A stretch of DNA of 36,296 nucleotides, from positions 1-36,296 of the forward strand of contig SLMS01000012.1 in NCBI GenBank assembly GCA_007133495.1, read 5' to 3'. Position numbers and translations under genes: made by a program. Position 1 is the stretch's first letter, and each line of letters starts with the position of its first letter. Positions 25,714-34,277 of this stretch are shown here, piece after piece. The stretch is from Candidatus Sumerlaeota bacterium (GTDB lineage Bacteria > Sumerlaeota > Sumerlaeia > SLMS01). A model generated the notes under the pieces. The model was not told where the DNA came from, made no database searches, and saw only the letters and a program-made list of their open reading frames with translations.

Positions 25714-26499
25714 ATGAACCTTCTTTTCGTAGGGGACATTTTCGGCAACCCCGGCCGCAGTGCCGTGCGCAAGCTGCTCCCTGATCTGCGGCGAGAGCAC
25801 GAGGTGGATATCGTGGTGGCCAACTGCGAGAACGCCGCCGGGGGGAAGGGCGTGACGGAAAAGATCGGGCGGGAGCTGTTCGCCGCCGGCTGCGACGTGC
25901 TGACGGGGGGCAACCACATCTACGCACAGCGGGAAAGCGCCGGCTTCATCGAGCGGGAGGAGAGGCTCGTGCGGCCGCTGAACTACCCGCCCGGGGCGCC
26001 CGGAAGGGGGTATCTGCTCCACCATAGCGAGGCGGGCTTTCCGCTCGGGGTGGTGAACATCTGCGGGCGGGCGTTCATGGGGCCCCATTACGACGATCCG
26101 TTCCGGGCGGCGGACGCGGCCATCGAGGCGCTGCGGCCGCAGACGCCGCTGGTCCTCGTGGACTTTCATGCTGAAACAACCAGCGAGAAAGTCGCCATGG
26201 GATGGTACCTTGACGGACGGGTGACCGCACTTGTTGGTACGCATACCCACGTTCCGACGGCGGACGAGCGGCTGCTTCACGAAGGGACGGCCTACATCAC
26301 CGACGTGGGAATGACGGGGCCTTACGATTCCGTCATCGGCATGGACAAGCAGATCGTGCTGGAGGGGCTGCGCACCCAGCGGCCCAAGCGCTACGAGGTG
26401 GCCGCGGCGCGGGAGGTGGCGCTCTGTGCGGTGCTCATCGGGGCGAATGCGGAGAGCGGCCGTGCGGAGTCGATCCGGCGTATCCGGGTGGAGCTTTAG
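25714..26499 (+). CDS. ymdB: YmdB-family metallophosphoesterase
   Basis: YmdB proteins (TIGR00282) are dimetal phosphodiesterases; the Bacillus enzyme hydrolyses 2',3'-cyclic nucleotides and affects biofilm and motility decisions. The 261-residue product has every metal-site motif: MNLLFVGDIFGNPGRSAV, ANCENAAGGKGVT, LTGGNHIYAQ, LVDFHAETTSEK and VGTHTHVPTAD, followed by TDVGMTGPYDSVIGMD. Length is normal. It starts the + strand block that includes dnaE (179 bases downstream). In many genomes ymdB lies next to rny, but rny is not here. The ribosome site (GGTGAGG) is modest. Confidence 0.93.
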   Translation: MNLLFVGDIFGNPGRSAVRKLLPDLRREHEVDIVVANCENAAGGKGVTEKIGRELFAAGCDVLTGGNHIYAQRESAGFIEREERLVRPLNYPPGAPGRGYLLHHSEAGFPLGVVNICGRAFMGPHYDDPFRAADAAIEALRPQTPLVLVDFHAETTSEKVAMGWYLDGRVTALVGTHTHVPTADERLLHEGTAYITDVGMTGPYDSVIGMDKQIVLEGLRTQRPKRYEVAAAREVALCAVLIGANAESGRAESIRRIRVEL

Positions 26500-26678
26500 C
26501 CGGCCGCGGCCGCTGGGCAGCATTGGATTCCAGGTGCCTGACAGGCCCGAACGGCAAGGGAAATCGGACGGGGAAAAGGCGGTTGCCCAGCCGCGCAGCG
26601 GCGGGCCACTGTTGCCCCCACACGGCCGTTCCGCGGCGTTCGTTCCGATCTCAATTCCTGCTGCCGTAGCTGTCCGCG

Positions 26679-29600
26679 ATGCCGATCCGCGCAAGCGACT
26701 TCGTTCACCTTCATGTTCACTCGGAGTTCTCGCTCCTGGACGGGGCGAACCGTATCGGGCCGCTGGTCGATTACGTGAAGCAACTCGGCATGCCCGCGGT
26801 GGCGCTGACCGACCACGGCGTCATGTTCGGAGTGCACGAGTTCCAGAAAGCGTGCGCCAAGGCGGAGATCAAGCCAATCGCCGGCTGCGAGGTGTACATC
26901 ACCGCGGGGGACCGCCGGGCGCGCAGCCCAAGCCAGAACGGCCGGAATTACAACCACCTGCTGCTGCTGGCGGAGAATTATCAGGGGTACAAGAACCTGA
27001 TGAAGCTCTCCACGCTGGGGCACACCGAGGGTTACTACTACAAGCCGCGGGTGGACTTCGAACTGCTCGAGCAGTACAGTGAGGGCGTGGTCGCCACGAC
27101 GTCGTGCCTTGCGGGGTTGATTCCCCAGGCACTGCTGAATGGACGCGAGAAGCAGGCGGCGGAGATGACCGGCCGCTTTGTGGAACTCTTCGGCCGCGAG
27201 CGCTTCTTCGTCGAAATCCAGGACCACGGGCTCACCGAGCAGCACACCGTGAACGCCGGGCTCCTGCGCATCGCCGAACAGCAGAACCTCAAGCTCATTG
27301 CCACCAACGACTGCCACTACATGCGGCCTGAGGACGCCACGATGCACGACATCCTGCTCTGCGTGCAGACGGGGTGTTGCGTCAACGATGCGAACCGGCC
27401 TCTCAAATTCGATACGAATGAGTTCTACGTAAAATCCACCGAGGAAATGGCCCACCTTTTCCGCCATATTCCCGAGGCGGTGACGAACACGCGGTTGGTG
27501 GCGGAAATCTGCAACCTGGAGATGCCTCCCAAGGAGTACCACCTGCCGAAGTTCCCCTGCCCGGACGGCATGACGGAAAAGGAGTACCTGCCGGTGCGGG
27601 TGCGGGAGGGCGCTCGGGAACGTTACGGCGCCCGGGCGGACGAGGACGAGGACCTGCGCAAGCGGATCGAGTTCGAACTCGGCGTTATCGAAAACATGGG
27701 CTTTTCCGCCTACTTTCTGATCGTGGCGGATTTTATCGACTACGCACGGCAGACGGGGATTCCTGTCGGCCCGGGGCGCGGGTCGGCGGCGGGGTCCGTG
27801 GTGGCCTATTGCCTCGGGATCACGCAGCTCTGTCCGCTTCGGCACGGACTGCTTTTCGAGAGGTTCCTGAATCCCGACCGCGCCACGATGCCGGATATAG
27901 ACATCGATTTCTGCTTCGAGCGGCGGGGCGAGGTGATTGAGTACGTCCGGCGCAAGTACGGCGCGGAATGCGTGGCGCAGATCGTGACGTTCGGGACGAT
28001 GAAGGCCAAGGCGGCGGTGCGGGACGTCGGGCGCGCGCTCGGGGTGGAGCTGCCACGCGTGGACCGGGTGGCGAAGATGATCCCGGACGGGCCGAAGGTG
28101 ACGCTGGAGACGGCCGTGCAGGAAAACGAGGAGCTGGCGCGGCTTGTGGACTCGGACAGGGAGCTGGGACGTCTATACGGTACGGCCCGCAAAATCGAGG
28201 GCATGGTGCGCCACGCCAGCACGCACGCCGCCGGGGTCGTGATCGCGGACAGGGACCTGACCGAGTACATCCCCCTCTACCGATCGCCGAAGGAAGACGT
28301 CGTCGCCACGCAGTTCAACATGACCGAGGTGGAGGAACTCGGCCTGCTCAAGATGGATTTCCTCGGGATCAAGAACCTGACGATCATCCATCGGGTGGAG
28401 AAGTGGCTGCGCGAGCGCGATGGTATCGAAATTGACTGGGCGGCGCTGGACTACAAGGACAAGAAGACTTACGAGAACCTGCATCGCGGGCAGACGGCGG
28501 GGGTGTTCCAGCTCGAATCGGGTGGCATGACGGCGCTGGTGAAAGCGCTCAAGCCGACGGAGTTCGCCGACCTGACAGCGCTGCTGGCGCTATACAGGCC
28601 GGGGCCGCTCAAGGCCGACATGCACATGATGTATGTCAAGCGCAAGCACGCCCAGGAAAAGGTCGTTTACGACCATCCGAAACTGGAGCCGATCCTGAAG
28701 GAAAGCTACGGCATTTTCCTCTATCAGGAGCAGGTGATGCGCGTGGCGATGGAGCTTTGCGGTTTCACCCGCGGCGAAGCGGACGTGCTGCGCAAGGCGA
28801 TGGGGAAAAAGCAGGAAGACGTGATGGCGCGGATGGAGGAGAAGTTCATCCGCGGCGCGGCGGAACATAGCGGGGTGGAGGAGGGCCTGGCGCGGCATAT
28901 CTGGGACCAGATCGTGACGTTCGCAGGCTACGGGTTTAACAAATCGCACTCGGCCGCATACGCCGTCATCACTTTCGAGACGGCCTACCTGCGGGCGAAT
29001 TATCCGGCCTATTTTCAGGCAGCCCTTCTGACCAACGAAATTGGCGGCTCGACGGACAATATAGCCAAGTACGTGACAAACGCCCGCGAGATCGGTATAG
29101 ACGTATTGCCGGCGGACGTGAACCGGTCGCTCTCCTATTTCAATCCGGACGGCAACCGCATCTGGTACGCGATGGGCGCGGTGAAGACGGTCGGCGAGAA
29201 GCTGGTGGAAACGATCATCGCCGAGCGCGAAAAAAACGGCCCGTTCCGCAGCTTCCAGGATTTCATTTTCCGCATCCCGCACAACGCCATCAATTCGCGC
29301 ATGGTGGAGGCGCTGATCAAGGTCGGTGCGTTCGATTCGCTGCACACGAACCGGCACGCGCTGCTGGTGGCGCTGCCGGAATTGCTGGAAATGGCGCGCC
29401 AGCGGGAGCAGTCGCAATCCGAGGCGGATTTTTTTGCGGTGGGCGGCGAGGAGGAGAGCTTCTTCGAGGAGCAACCGCTCCCGGACGTGCCGGACTGGGA
29501 GGACAAAACGCGCGCCAATTACGAGAAGGAGTTCCTCGGCTTTTTCCTCACCGAGCACCCGCTCAACAAGTACCGGGTCGAGATGGCGAGTTTCCGCCAC

Positions 29601-30149
29601 GTGGGGAGCAGCCAGCTTTCCGAAATGGCGGAAAAGCTGGTGGGCGAGGACACCGTGGACGTGATGGTGCTCGGCTGTATTACAAACGTGATGATCCGGC
29701 ACAGCCGCAACGGCCGGCCGTTCGCCATCGTGGCGATGGAAGACCTGGAGGGGAGTTTCGAGGTAAAGCTCTTCGGCAAGAATTTCGAGAAATTCCGCGG
29801 CGAACTGGAGCAGGACCGCGTGGTGCAGGTGCGCGCGCGTCTTGGAGTGTGGCAGAACCGGCCGAGCCTGGACGTTTTCGATATGCGGCCGGCGGAGGAA
29901 TTACGCGACCAGGCAAGCGGTGTGGAACTGGAGTTCTCTCCCGCGGAGCTGACCGAGGACACGTTCCGCGAGCTGCGGGAGGTCTGCCGGCGGTTCGGCG
30001 GCAACCGGCAGCTCCGCGTGCGCCTGCGCCATCCGCAGTGCGGCGAGGTGGAGCTGCGCCTGAACGGGGACCTGCGGGTGAAGCTGACGGAGCCGGTGCT
30101 GAATGACCTTGAGAGAATTCCCGGCCGGCCTGTCATCAGGTTCTATTAA
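26679..30149 (+). CDS. dnaE: DNA polymerase III alpha subunit
   Basis: This is the replicative polymerase (1156 residues, DnaE1 length). The N-terminal PHP domain keeps all nine metal ligands: His12, His14, Asp21, His46, Glu71, His93, Cys143, Asp211 and His213, so it may have its own proofreading exonuclease. The catalytic block GRGSAAGSVVAYCLGI leads to MPDIDIDF with Asp406, Asp408 and Asp410. GIFLYQEQVMRVAMELCGF, VLRKAMGKK and FNKSHSAAYAVITFETAYL follow. A QSEADFF sequence near residue 914 fits the beta-clamp binding motif, and an OB-fold (IVAMEDLEGSFEVKLFG) lies near residue 1020. No Shine-Dalgarno sequence is evident before the ATG at 26679, but the FVHLHVHSEFSLLDG start matches family expectations. 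A repeat region follows. Confidence 0.97.
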   Translation: MPIRASDFVHLHVHSEFSLLDGANRIGPLVDYVKQLGMPAVALTDHGVMFGVHEFQKACAKAEIKPIAGCEVYITAGDRRARSPSQNGRNYNHLLLLAENYQGYKNLMKLSTLGHTEGYYYKPRVDFELLEQYSEGVVATTSCLAGLIPQALLNGREKQAAEMTGRFVELFGRERFFVEIQDHGLTEQHTVNAGLLRIAEQQNLKLIATNDCHYMRPEDATMHDILLCVQTGCCVNDANRPLKFDTNEFYVKSTEEMAHLFRHIPEAVTNTRLVAEICNLEMPPKEYHLPKFPCPDGMTEKEYLPVRVREGARERYGARADEDEDLRKRIEFELGVIENMGFSAYFLIVADFIDYARQTGIPVGPGRGSAAGSVVAYCLGITQLCPLRHGLLFERFLNPDRATMPDIDIDFCFERRGEVIEYVRRKYGAECVAQIVTFGTMKAKAAVRDVGRALGVELPRVDRVAKMIPDGPKVTLETAVQENEELARLVDSDRELGRLYGTARKIEGMVRHASTHAAGVVIADRDLTEYIPLYRSPKEDVVATQFNMTEVEELGLLKMDFLGIKNLTIIHRVEKWLRERDGIEIDWAALDYKDKKTYENLHRGQTAGVFQLESGGMTALVKALKPTEFADLTALLALYRPGPLKADMHMMYVKRKHAQEKVVYDHPKLEPILKESYGIFLYQEQVMRVAMELCGFTRGEADVLRKAMGKKQEDVMARMEEKFIRGAAEHSGVEEGLARHIWDQIVTFAGYGFNKSHSAAYAVITFETAYLRANYPAYFQAALLTNEIGGSTDNIAKYVTNAREIGIDVLPADVNRSLSYFNPDGNRIWYAMGAVKTVGEKLVETIIAEREKNGPFRSFQDFIFRIPHNAINSRMVEALIKVGAFDSLHTNRHALLVALPELLEMARQREQSQSEADFFAVGGEEESFFEEQPLPDVPDWEDKTRANYEKEFLGFFLTEHPLNKYRVEMASFRHVGSSQLSEMAEKLVGEDTVDVMVLGCITNVMIRHSRNGRPFAIVAMEDLEGSFEVKLFGKNFEKFRGELEQDRVVQVRARLGVWQNRPSLDVFDMRPAEELRDQASGVELEFSPAELTEDTFRELREVCRRFGGNRQLRVRLRHPQCGEVELRLNGDLRVKLTEPVLNDLERIPGRPVIRFY

Positions 30150-30235
30150 TTACAGACCGCGAGAGCCACGGGGAAGATGCTTCAGGAATAGCGAACTCGG
30201 GACGAAAAACAAAATGAGCCACTCAATCGCGAAGG

Positions 30236-30929
30236 GCATGGAAGCAGCCTCCCGCGGTGTATGACCGCCGGGGAGGTATTCCATCGGTGTTCATTCCCTT
30301 TGTCCGTGGTTTCTTTCACGCCACTGATGGAGAGGATAAACACAGATTCAGGGGTACGGACCCAAAAGCGGCCCGAAGGGACGTAGAAGGTCCTATTGAT
30401 GGGACGGCATGGAGACACTCCTTCGCGGCGTATGAGCGCCGGGCAGGTGCTCCATCGGTGTTCATTTCCATTATCCGTGGTTCTTTTCACGCCACTGATG
30501 GAGAGGATAAACACAGAATCAGGGGTACGGACCCAAGAGCGGGCCCGATGAGATATACAAGGCTCTATGTGATGGGATGGCGTGAAGGCAGCTTTCCGCG
30601 GTGTATGAGCGCCGGGGAGGTATCCCATCGGTGTTCATCCCCTTTATCCGTGGCTCTTTTCACGCCACTGATGGAGAGGATAAACACAGATTCAGGGAGA
30701 CGAACCCAAAAGCGGGCCCGATGGGACATACAAGGCTCTATGTGATGGGATGGCATGGAAACATTCCTTCGCGGCGTATGAGCGCCGGGCCGGTGCTCCA
30801 TCGGTGTTCATTTCCATTATCCGTGGCTCTTTTCACGCCACTGATGGAGAGGATAAACACAGATTCAGGGAGACGGTCCGTAAAGCGGGCCCGATGGGAC
30901 GTAGAAGGTCCCATTGATGGGATGGCGTG
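30236..30929. repeat. tandem array of about 172-bp intergenic repeats
   Basis: Four partial or full units begin with CCACTGATGGAGAGGATAAA at 30321, 30492, 30665 and 30838 (steps of 171, 173 and 173 bases), preceded by a partial unit. Each unit contains the element in both orientations: CCACTGATGGAG...AACACAGATTC forward, and CCATCGGTGTTCAT...TATCCGTGG, its inverted relative. Units differ by scattered substitutions. The period is not a multiple of three and open frames run on both strands, so I do not regard it as coding. There are no spacers as in CRISPR. The flanks 30150-30235 and 30930-30992 show nothing recognisable. Confidence 0.9.
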
Positions 30930-30992
30930 CTGCTCGTAGAAGGGTCTGAAGGCTTCTGTTGCGGATGCTTCTTCGCGGCTGGGTAAGACATT

Positions 30993-31122
30993 CTCCGTGC
31001 CTCTGTGTCTCCGTGGTGTGGGCCCTTTTTATAGATGTCGTGCGACACGGAGCCACGGAGCAGGAACGTTTTACTGGTCGTTGTGATATATTGACCACGA
31101 AGGGCACGAAAAGCCACGAAAG
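30993..31122. repeat. CACGGAG / CACGAAG short-repeat cluster
   Basis: CTCCGTGCCTCTGTGTCTCCGTGG (two related halves) faces its inverted counterpart ACACGGAGCCACGGAG across about 30 bases. CCACGAAGGGCACGAA and GCCACGAAAGG follow. I recognise CACGGAG and CACGAAG runs as intergenic elements in many genomes of Planctomycetes-like and other environmental bacteria. No coding function is apparent. Confidence 0.8.
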
Positions 31123-31152
31123 GTGCTCTGCCGGTGGGCGGTGCGGCTTTGC

Positions 31153-31983
31153 TCAGCGGGAGGGGTCATCGGCCGGCGGGTTTTCTTTTTTCCCGTTCTG
31201 CTTTTCGCCGGTGCCGAGTTCCTGCCGTTCCCAGACATGTGCGTATTTCAGGAATACCGAATGCGCGGCCATCCAGCAGATGATGAAACCCATGATGCCG
31301 TCGCGCCAGCCCCCGTACAGCACGAACTGACGGAAAAAACGCCAGACGGGGCGCAGCATGATGTGGCGGTAGCCCACCTTTGGCGTACGCTTTTCGCGGT
31401 CATGGGAGGCCCACTCGGCGTAGCGTCCGTGCTTGTATAGATACTGGGAGAAGGAGTCGAACGTATAGTGCAGCAGGCGGCCCTTGAGGTGGGCGGTGCG
31501 GTAGGGCTTTTCGTCGGCGGGAATCACGTCCGGGTGGACGCGGCGCTTGATGTAGCGTGACCGGTCGCGGCGGAAAAGGCGCAGCACGTCGTCGCGCTGC
31601 CAGCCGCAGCCGCGCACCAGCCGGCCGGCGAAGTAGTTCTGGCGATAGACCCGGTAGCCGTCGTGCGGCCCGTCGCGGCGGAGCACTTCCTGGACCTCGC
31701 GGGCCAGTTCGGGGGTGACGCGCTCGTCCGAATCGACGACGAGCACCCAGGGGTGACTGGCCTTCGGGATGCCGAAGTTCTTCTGCGCGGCGGCGCCCTT
31801 GTACTCGTTGAGGTAAACGGTGGCGCCCATCTCCCGGGCGATCTGCTCCGTGCGCCCGCCGGCGGAGGCGTCCACGATGACCACCACCTCGTCGGCGAAG
31901 CGCACGCTCTCGATGCACGGGCCGATGTGCTCTTCCTCGTCTCCGACGGTGATCAGGGCGGTAAGTTTCTGGCGTTCTGTCAT
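31153..31983 (-). CDS. glycosyltransferase family 2, LPS core glucosyltransferase-like
   Basis: The 276-residue protein starts KLTALITVGDEEEHIGPCIE and has the nucleotide-sugar and metal motifs ADEVVVIVDASAGGRTEQIA and VLVVDSDERVTPEL, then GYRVYRQNYFAGRLVRGCGW. This fits the WaaE/KdtX-like group that adds a sugar to the inner core of lipopolysaccharide. A family-typical ICWMAAHSVFLKYAHVWE lies near the end, and the last 25 residues are polar and charged. One departure is VDASAGGRT where relatives usually have VDSxSTDxT. The start at 31983 is chosen because homology begins there; the open frame extends to 32319 without support. The gene is isolated: repeats lie downstream and a divergent small gene upstream. 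Confidence 0.88.
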   Translation of the reverse strand: MTERQKLTALITVGDEEEHIGPCIESVRFADEVVVIVDASAGGRTEQIAREMGATVYLNEYKGAAAQKNFGIPKASHPWVLVVDSDERVTPELAREVQEVLRRDGPHDGYRVYRQNYFAGRLVRGCGWQRDDVLRLFRRDRSRYIKRRVHPDVIPADEKPYRTAHLKGRLLHYTFDSFSQYLYKHGRYAEWASHDREKRTPKVGYRHIMLRPVWRFFRQFVLYGGWRDGIMGFIICWMAAHSVFLKYAHVWERQELGTGEKQNGKKENPPADDPSR

Positions 31984-32160
31984 GCGGACTCCCCGGGTGC
32001 GCGGTGAATGGGAGCTTTGGCAGGCCCGCCGGACGGGGTCACGCCCTATTTGGTGGTGCGCTTTCGCGTTGCGGCAGGGTGGTCCTGTGGGCAGCTTCCC
32101 TCCTCCCGCGTGCCTGTCCGGGCGCGGCCCCAGATTACGCCGGAGGAACGAAAACCCGTC

Positions 32161-32310
32161 ATGGAACCACGCGATTACATCATGCTGGGACTGCTGGTGG
32201 GTATCGCCGTGGTGGGCTCGGCGATCCTGGTTTACGTGCTGCGGAACCTGGACAAGGAGAACGGCAACGGTTCTTCTTCGGAGCAGGGTGGCGGGCACGG
32301 GCACGAGTAG
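32161..32310 (+). CDS. small single-helix membrane protein, histidine-containing tail
   Basis: This predicted 49-residue protein (MEPRDYIMLGLLVGIAVVGS at the start) has one hydrophobic helix of about 20 residues, then LRNLDKENGNG and a Ser/Gly/His tail (GGGHGHE). GGAGGAA lies about 14 bases upstream of the ATG, a little far. I do not recognise a family. It ends 96 bases before the HtrA-type gene in the same direction, so it may share its transcript. A longer frame starting at 32008 is unlikely because the added part looks random. Confidence 0.55.
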   Translation: MEPRDYIMLGLLVGIAVVGSAILVYVLRNLDKENGNGSSSEQGGGHGHE

Positions 32311-32406
32311 CCGCTCCACTCCCTTTCCTCACCCCTCTAAACGGGCAAAGCTTTTGCAAACACCCCATCGCGGAGAAAACCATCCCCACGGGAGGAACGC
32401 TTGGTC

Positions 32407-33576
32407 ATGGCCAATCGTGGACTGATGAAGCTCATGCTGGCGGGCTGTCTGGTGCTTGGAGGTGTGTTGGTTGGGGCCTCGTTCCAGCATCTACTGGCGC
32501 CTGGTGAAACAGCCGCAAATCCAGCGGCTTCAGAGGTTGACGGCTCCGATTCCACCGGCGTGCTGCCGGCCTCCCTCGGGGTGCCGAAGGAGCCCAGCCG
32601 CGTTTCGCGCATCTACGAGGAGGTCAACAGCTCCATCGTGACCGTCGGCGCCGTGAAACGCCAATTCGTGGCTCAACCGTGGGTTCGCGACTTTTTCGCG
32701 CCTTCGATCCGCATTCTGGAACGCCAGCAGCGGCTGCCCTACCTGGGCAGCGGCTTCCTTGTGGACGATCGCGGCCACGTGGTGACGAATTTCCACGTGA
32801 TCGAGGACTCGGTGGAGATTTTCGTCACGTTCCCGGACGGCCGGGAGTTCGAGGCGAAGCTGGTGGACGCCGACCGGTTCGTGGACGTGGCCCTGCTGCA
32901 GATCGATGCGGACGGGCGCGACCTGCCTAAGCCGCTGCGCTTCGCCGATTCCGAATACATCCGCATCGGCGAGCAGGTGATCGCGCTGGGCAACCCCTTC
33001 GGGAACCTGATCGAGGACTCGCGGCCGACGGTGACGGTCGGTCACGTGAGCGCCCTCCAGCGCACCTTCCGGCCGGACCAGCGCCAGCAGCGCGTTTATC
33101 CGGACATGATCCAGACCGATGCGGCCATCAACCCGGGCAACAGCGGAGGGCCGCTGGTGGACATAAACGGCGAGGTGGTCGGGATGAACACGTTCATCGT
33201 CTCGCCAACGGGTGCCAGCGCGGGGGTCGGCTTCGCGATCCCGTCCAACCGCATCCGTAACTTCGTGCAGGAGATCATCACGCACGGCCGGCTGAGACCG
33301 TTGCTGCTGGACTTTGACTTCCAGTCGGTGCGCTCGGCGGAGGGCCGGGCGATTCGGGTGCTGGAGGTGGCTCCGGGCGGACCGGCGGAAGATGCGGGGC
33401 TGCGCGCGGGCGACGTGATTTTGGAGGCGGATGGCCGGCCGGTCGAATCGCGGGAAAACTTCCTCCTGGTGCTGCGCGGCAAGCAGGTGGGCGACACGAT
33501 CCGGCTGACGGTCTGGCGCGGCGGGGACGTGTTGAGCAAGGACTACAAAGTGCTCGAAGCTCCGGCAATGACGTAA
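32407..33576 (+). CDS. HtrA/Deg-type trypsin-like serine protease with PDZ domain
   Basis: HtrA proteases are periplasmic quality-control enzymes that cut misfolded envelope proteins. The protein (389 residues from this start) has a membrane anchor or signal at residues 7-25, then the protease domain with the catalytic triad His130 (VVTNFHVIED), Asp160 (RFVDVALLQID) and Ser246 (INPGNSGGPLVDINGEVVGM). One PDZ domain follows (APGGPAEDAGLRAGDVILEADGRP near residues 320-345). It has one PDZ domain as in DegS, where DegP has two. GGAGG at 32391-32395 is 11 bases from the ATG at 32407 but 5 from an in-frame TTG at 32401, so the start may be two residues earlier. Confidence 0.93.
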   Translation: MANRGLMKLMLAGCLVLGGVLVGASFQHLLAPGETAANPAASEVDGSDSTGVLPASLGVPKEPSRVSRIYEEVNSSIVTVGAVKRQFVAQPWVRDFFAPSIRILERQQRLPYLGSGFLVDDRGHVVTNFHVIEDSVEIFVTFPDGREFEAKLVDADRFVDVALLQIDADGRDLPKPLRFADSEYIRIGEQVIALGNPFGNLIEDSRPTVTVGHVSALQRTFRPDQRQQRVYPDMIQTDAAINPGNSGGPLVDINGEVVGMNTFIVSPTGASAGVGFAIPSNRIRNFVQEIITHGRLRPLLLDFDFQSVRSAEGRAIRVLEVAPGGPAEDAGLRAGDVILEADGRPVESRENFLLVLRGKQVGDTIRLTVWRGGDVLSKDYKVLEAPAMT

Positions 33577-33634
33577 AGCCGGTGGCCGCGGCGGGTGCGC
33601 GGGCCGGTCAGCCCATCGCCTTCATGCAGTCCAC

Positions 33635-33916
33635 TCAGTCTGTAGAGTCCATGGGCCGGCGGGGCAGGCGGCCTCGGGGCGGCTCGGGGCTGGCTTTCTC
33701 CCCTCTGGTGGCGGCGTTGACCATGAGCGACATGATCATAATCGCTGCGGGCACCCAGAGCATGGCGAGCCAGAAGCCAATGGCTCCGGCGGCGATGGTG
33801 GCCGGGCTGCCGGCACCGTAACCAGCTATGACAACGGCGAGCGGCACTACGCAGGTGATGACGAGGCAGATGCTCACAACGCCCCAAGCGATTTCGAGCT
33901 TCTCGCTGGTCCGCAT
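33635..33916 (-). CDS. small two-helix membrane protein of unknown function
   Basis: The 93-residue product has two hydrophobic segments (around residues 9-31 and 38-66, cores VVSICLVITCVVPLAVVIAG and AIGFWLAMLWVPAAIMIMSL) and a basic, proline-rich C-terminus (GEKASPEPPRGRLPRR). An excellent ribosome site AAGGAGAG lies a few bases before the ATG, which argues for a real gene despite the small size. I do not recognise a family. It converges with the protease gene and stands alone next to a palindromic repeat pair. Confidence 0.6.
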   Translation of the reverse strand: MRTSEKLEIAWGVVSICLVITCVVPLAVVIAGYGAGSPATIAAGAIGFWLAMLWVPAAIMIMSLMVNAATRGEKASPEPPRGRLPRRPMDSTD

Positions 33917-34052
33917 GGTATCTCTCCTTGTCCGACTGTGAAAGCTGGGAGGATTGCTGCGCCGCGGTGGGAACGGGTGTCATGACCGGATGCGTTGGGG
34001 GGCAGGGGGGTGCTGCTCACGAAGTCGCGGGATTACCGTTGTGGTCGGTTTC

Positions 34053-34277
34053 GCCCTTTCAGGGCTTCGCTTCCTTTTGCGTGCTTGTTCCCAGGGCGTT
34101 GCCCTGGGCTATCATCCCGCGCCCCGTTGGGGCTTTTTCTTCCGGTGGGTGGCCACCGATGGGGGACTGCAGAACGCTGCTCCGCCCCTACCCAAGCGGC
34201 CCAACGGGCCAAAATATGACAGCCCCGGGCAACGCCCGGGGTACCTGGTTCCGCAGCGCTTGACGCCCTGAAGGGGC
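34053..34277. repeat. inverted pair of GGGCAACGCCC palindromic elements
   Basis: The left copy holds GCCCTTTCAGGGC (34053-34065), the perfect hairpin CCCAGGGC-GTT-GCCCTGGG (34090-34108), and CGCCCCGTTGGGGC. The right copy is the same order in reverse: GGCCCAACGGGCC, the hairpin CCCCGGGC-AAC-GCCCGGGG (34223-34241), and GCCCTGAAGGGGC (34265-34277). The pair faces inward about a centre near 34165. Elements of the form AGCCCAGGGCAACGCCCTGGG are, to my knowledge, widespread between genes in Planctomycetes and some neighbours. The rest of the gap 33917-34413 shows nothing else. Confidence 0.85.

Noticed and set aside
30257-30745. Open frames with repeated peptides inside the tandem array
   Set aside because: Frames are open on both strands, the period is not a multiple of three, and the peptides simply restate the DNA repeat.
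30236-30929. CRISPR array
   Set aside because: Units of about 172 bases follow each other without unique spacers, and no cas gene is present.
32008-32310. A 100-residue version of the small membrane protein
   Set aside because: The first 51 residues look random and the ribosome-site-like GGAGGAA fits the later ATG at 32161.
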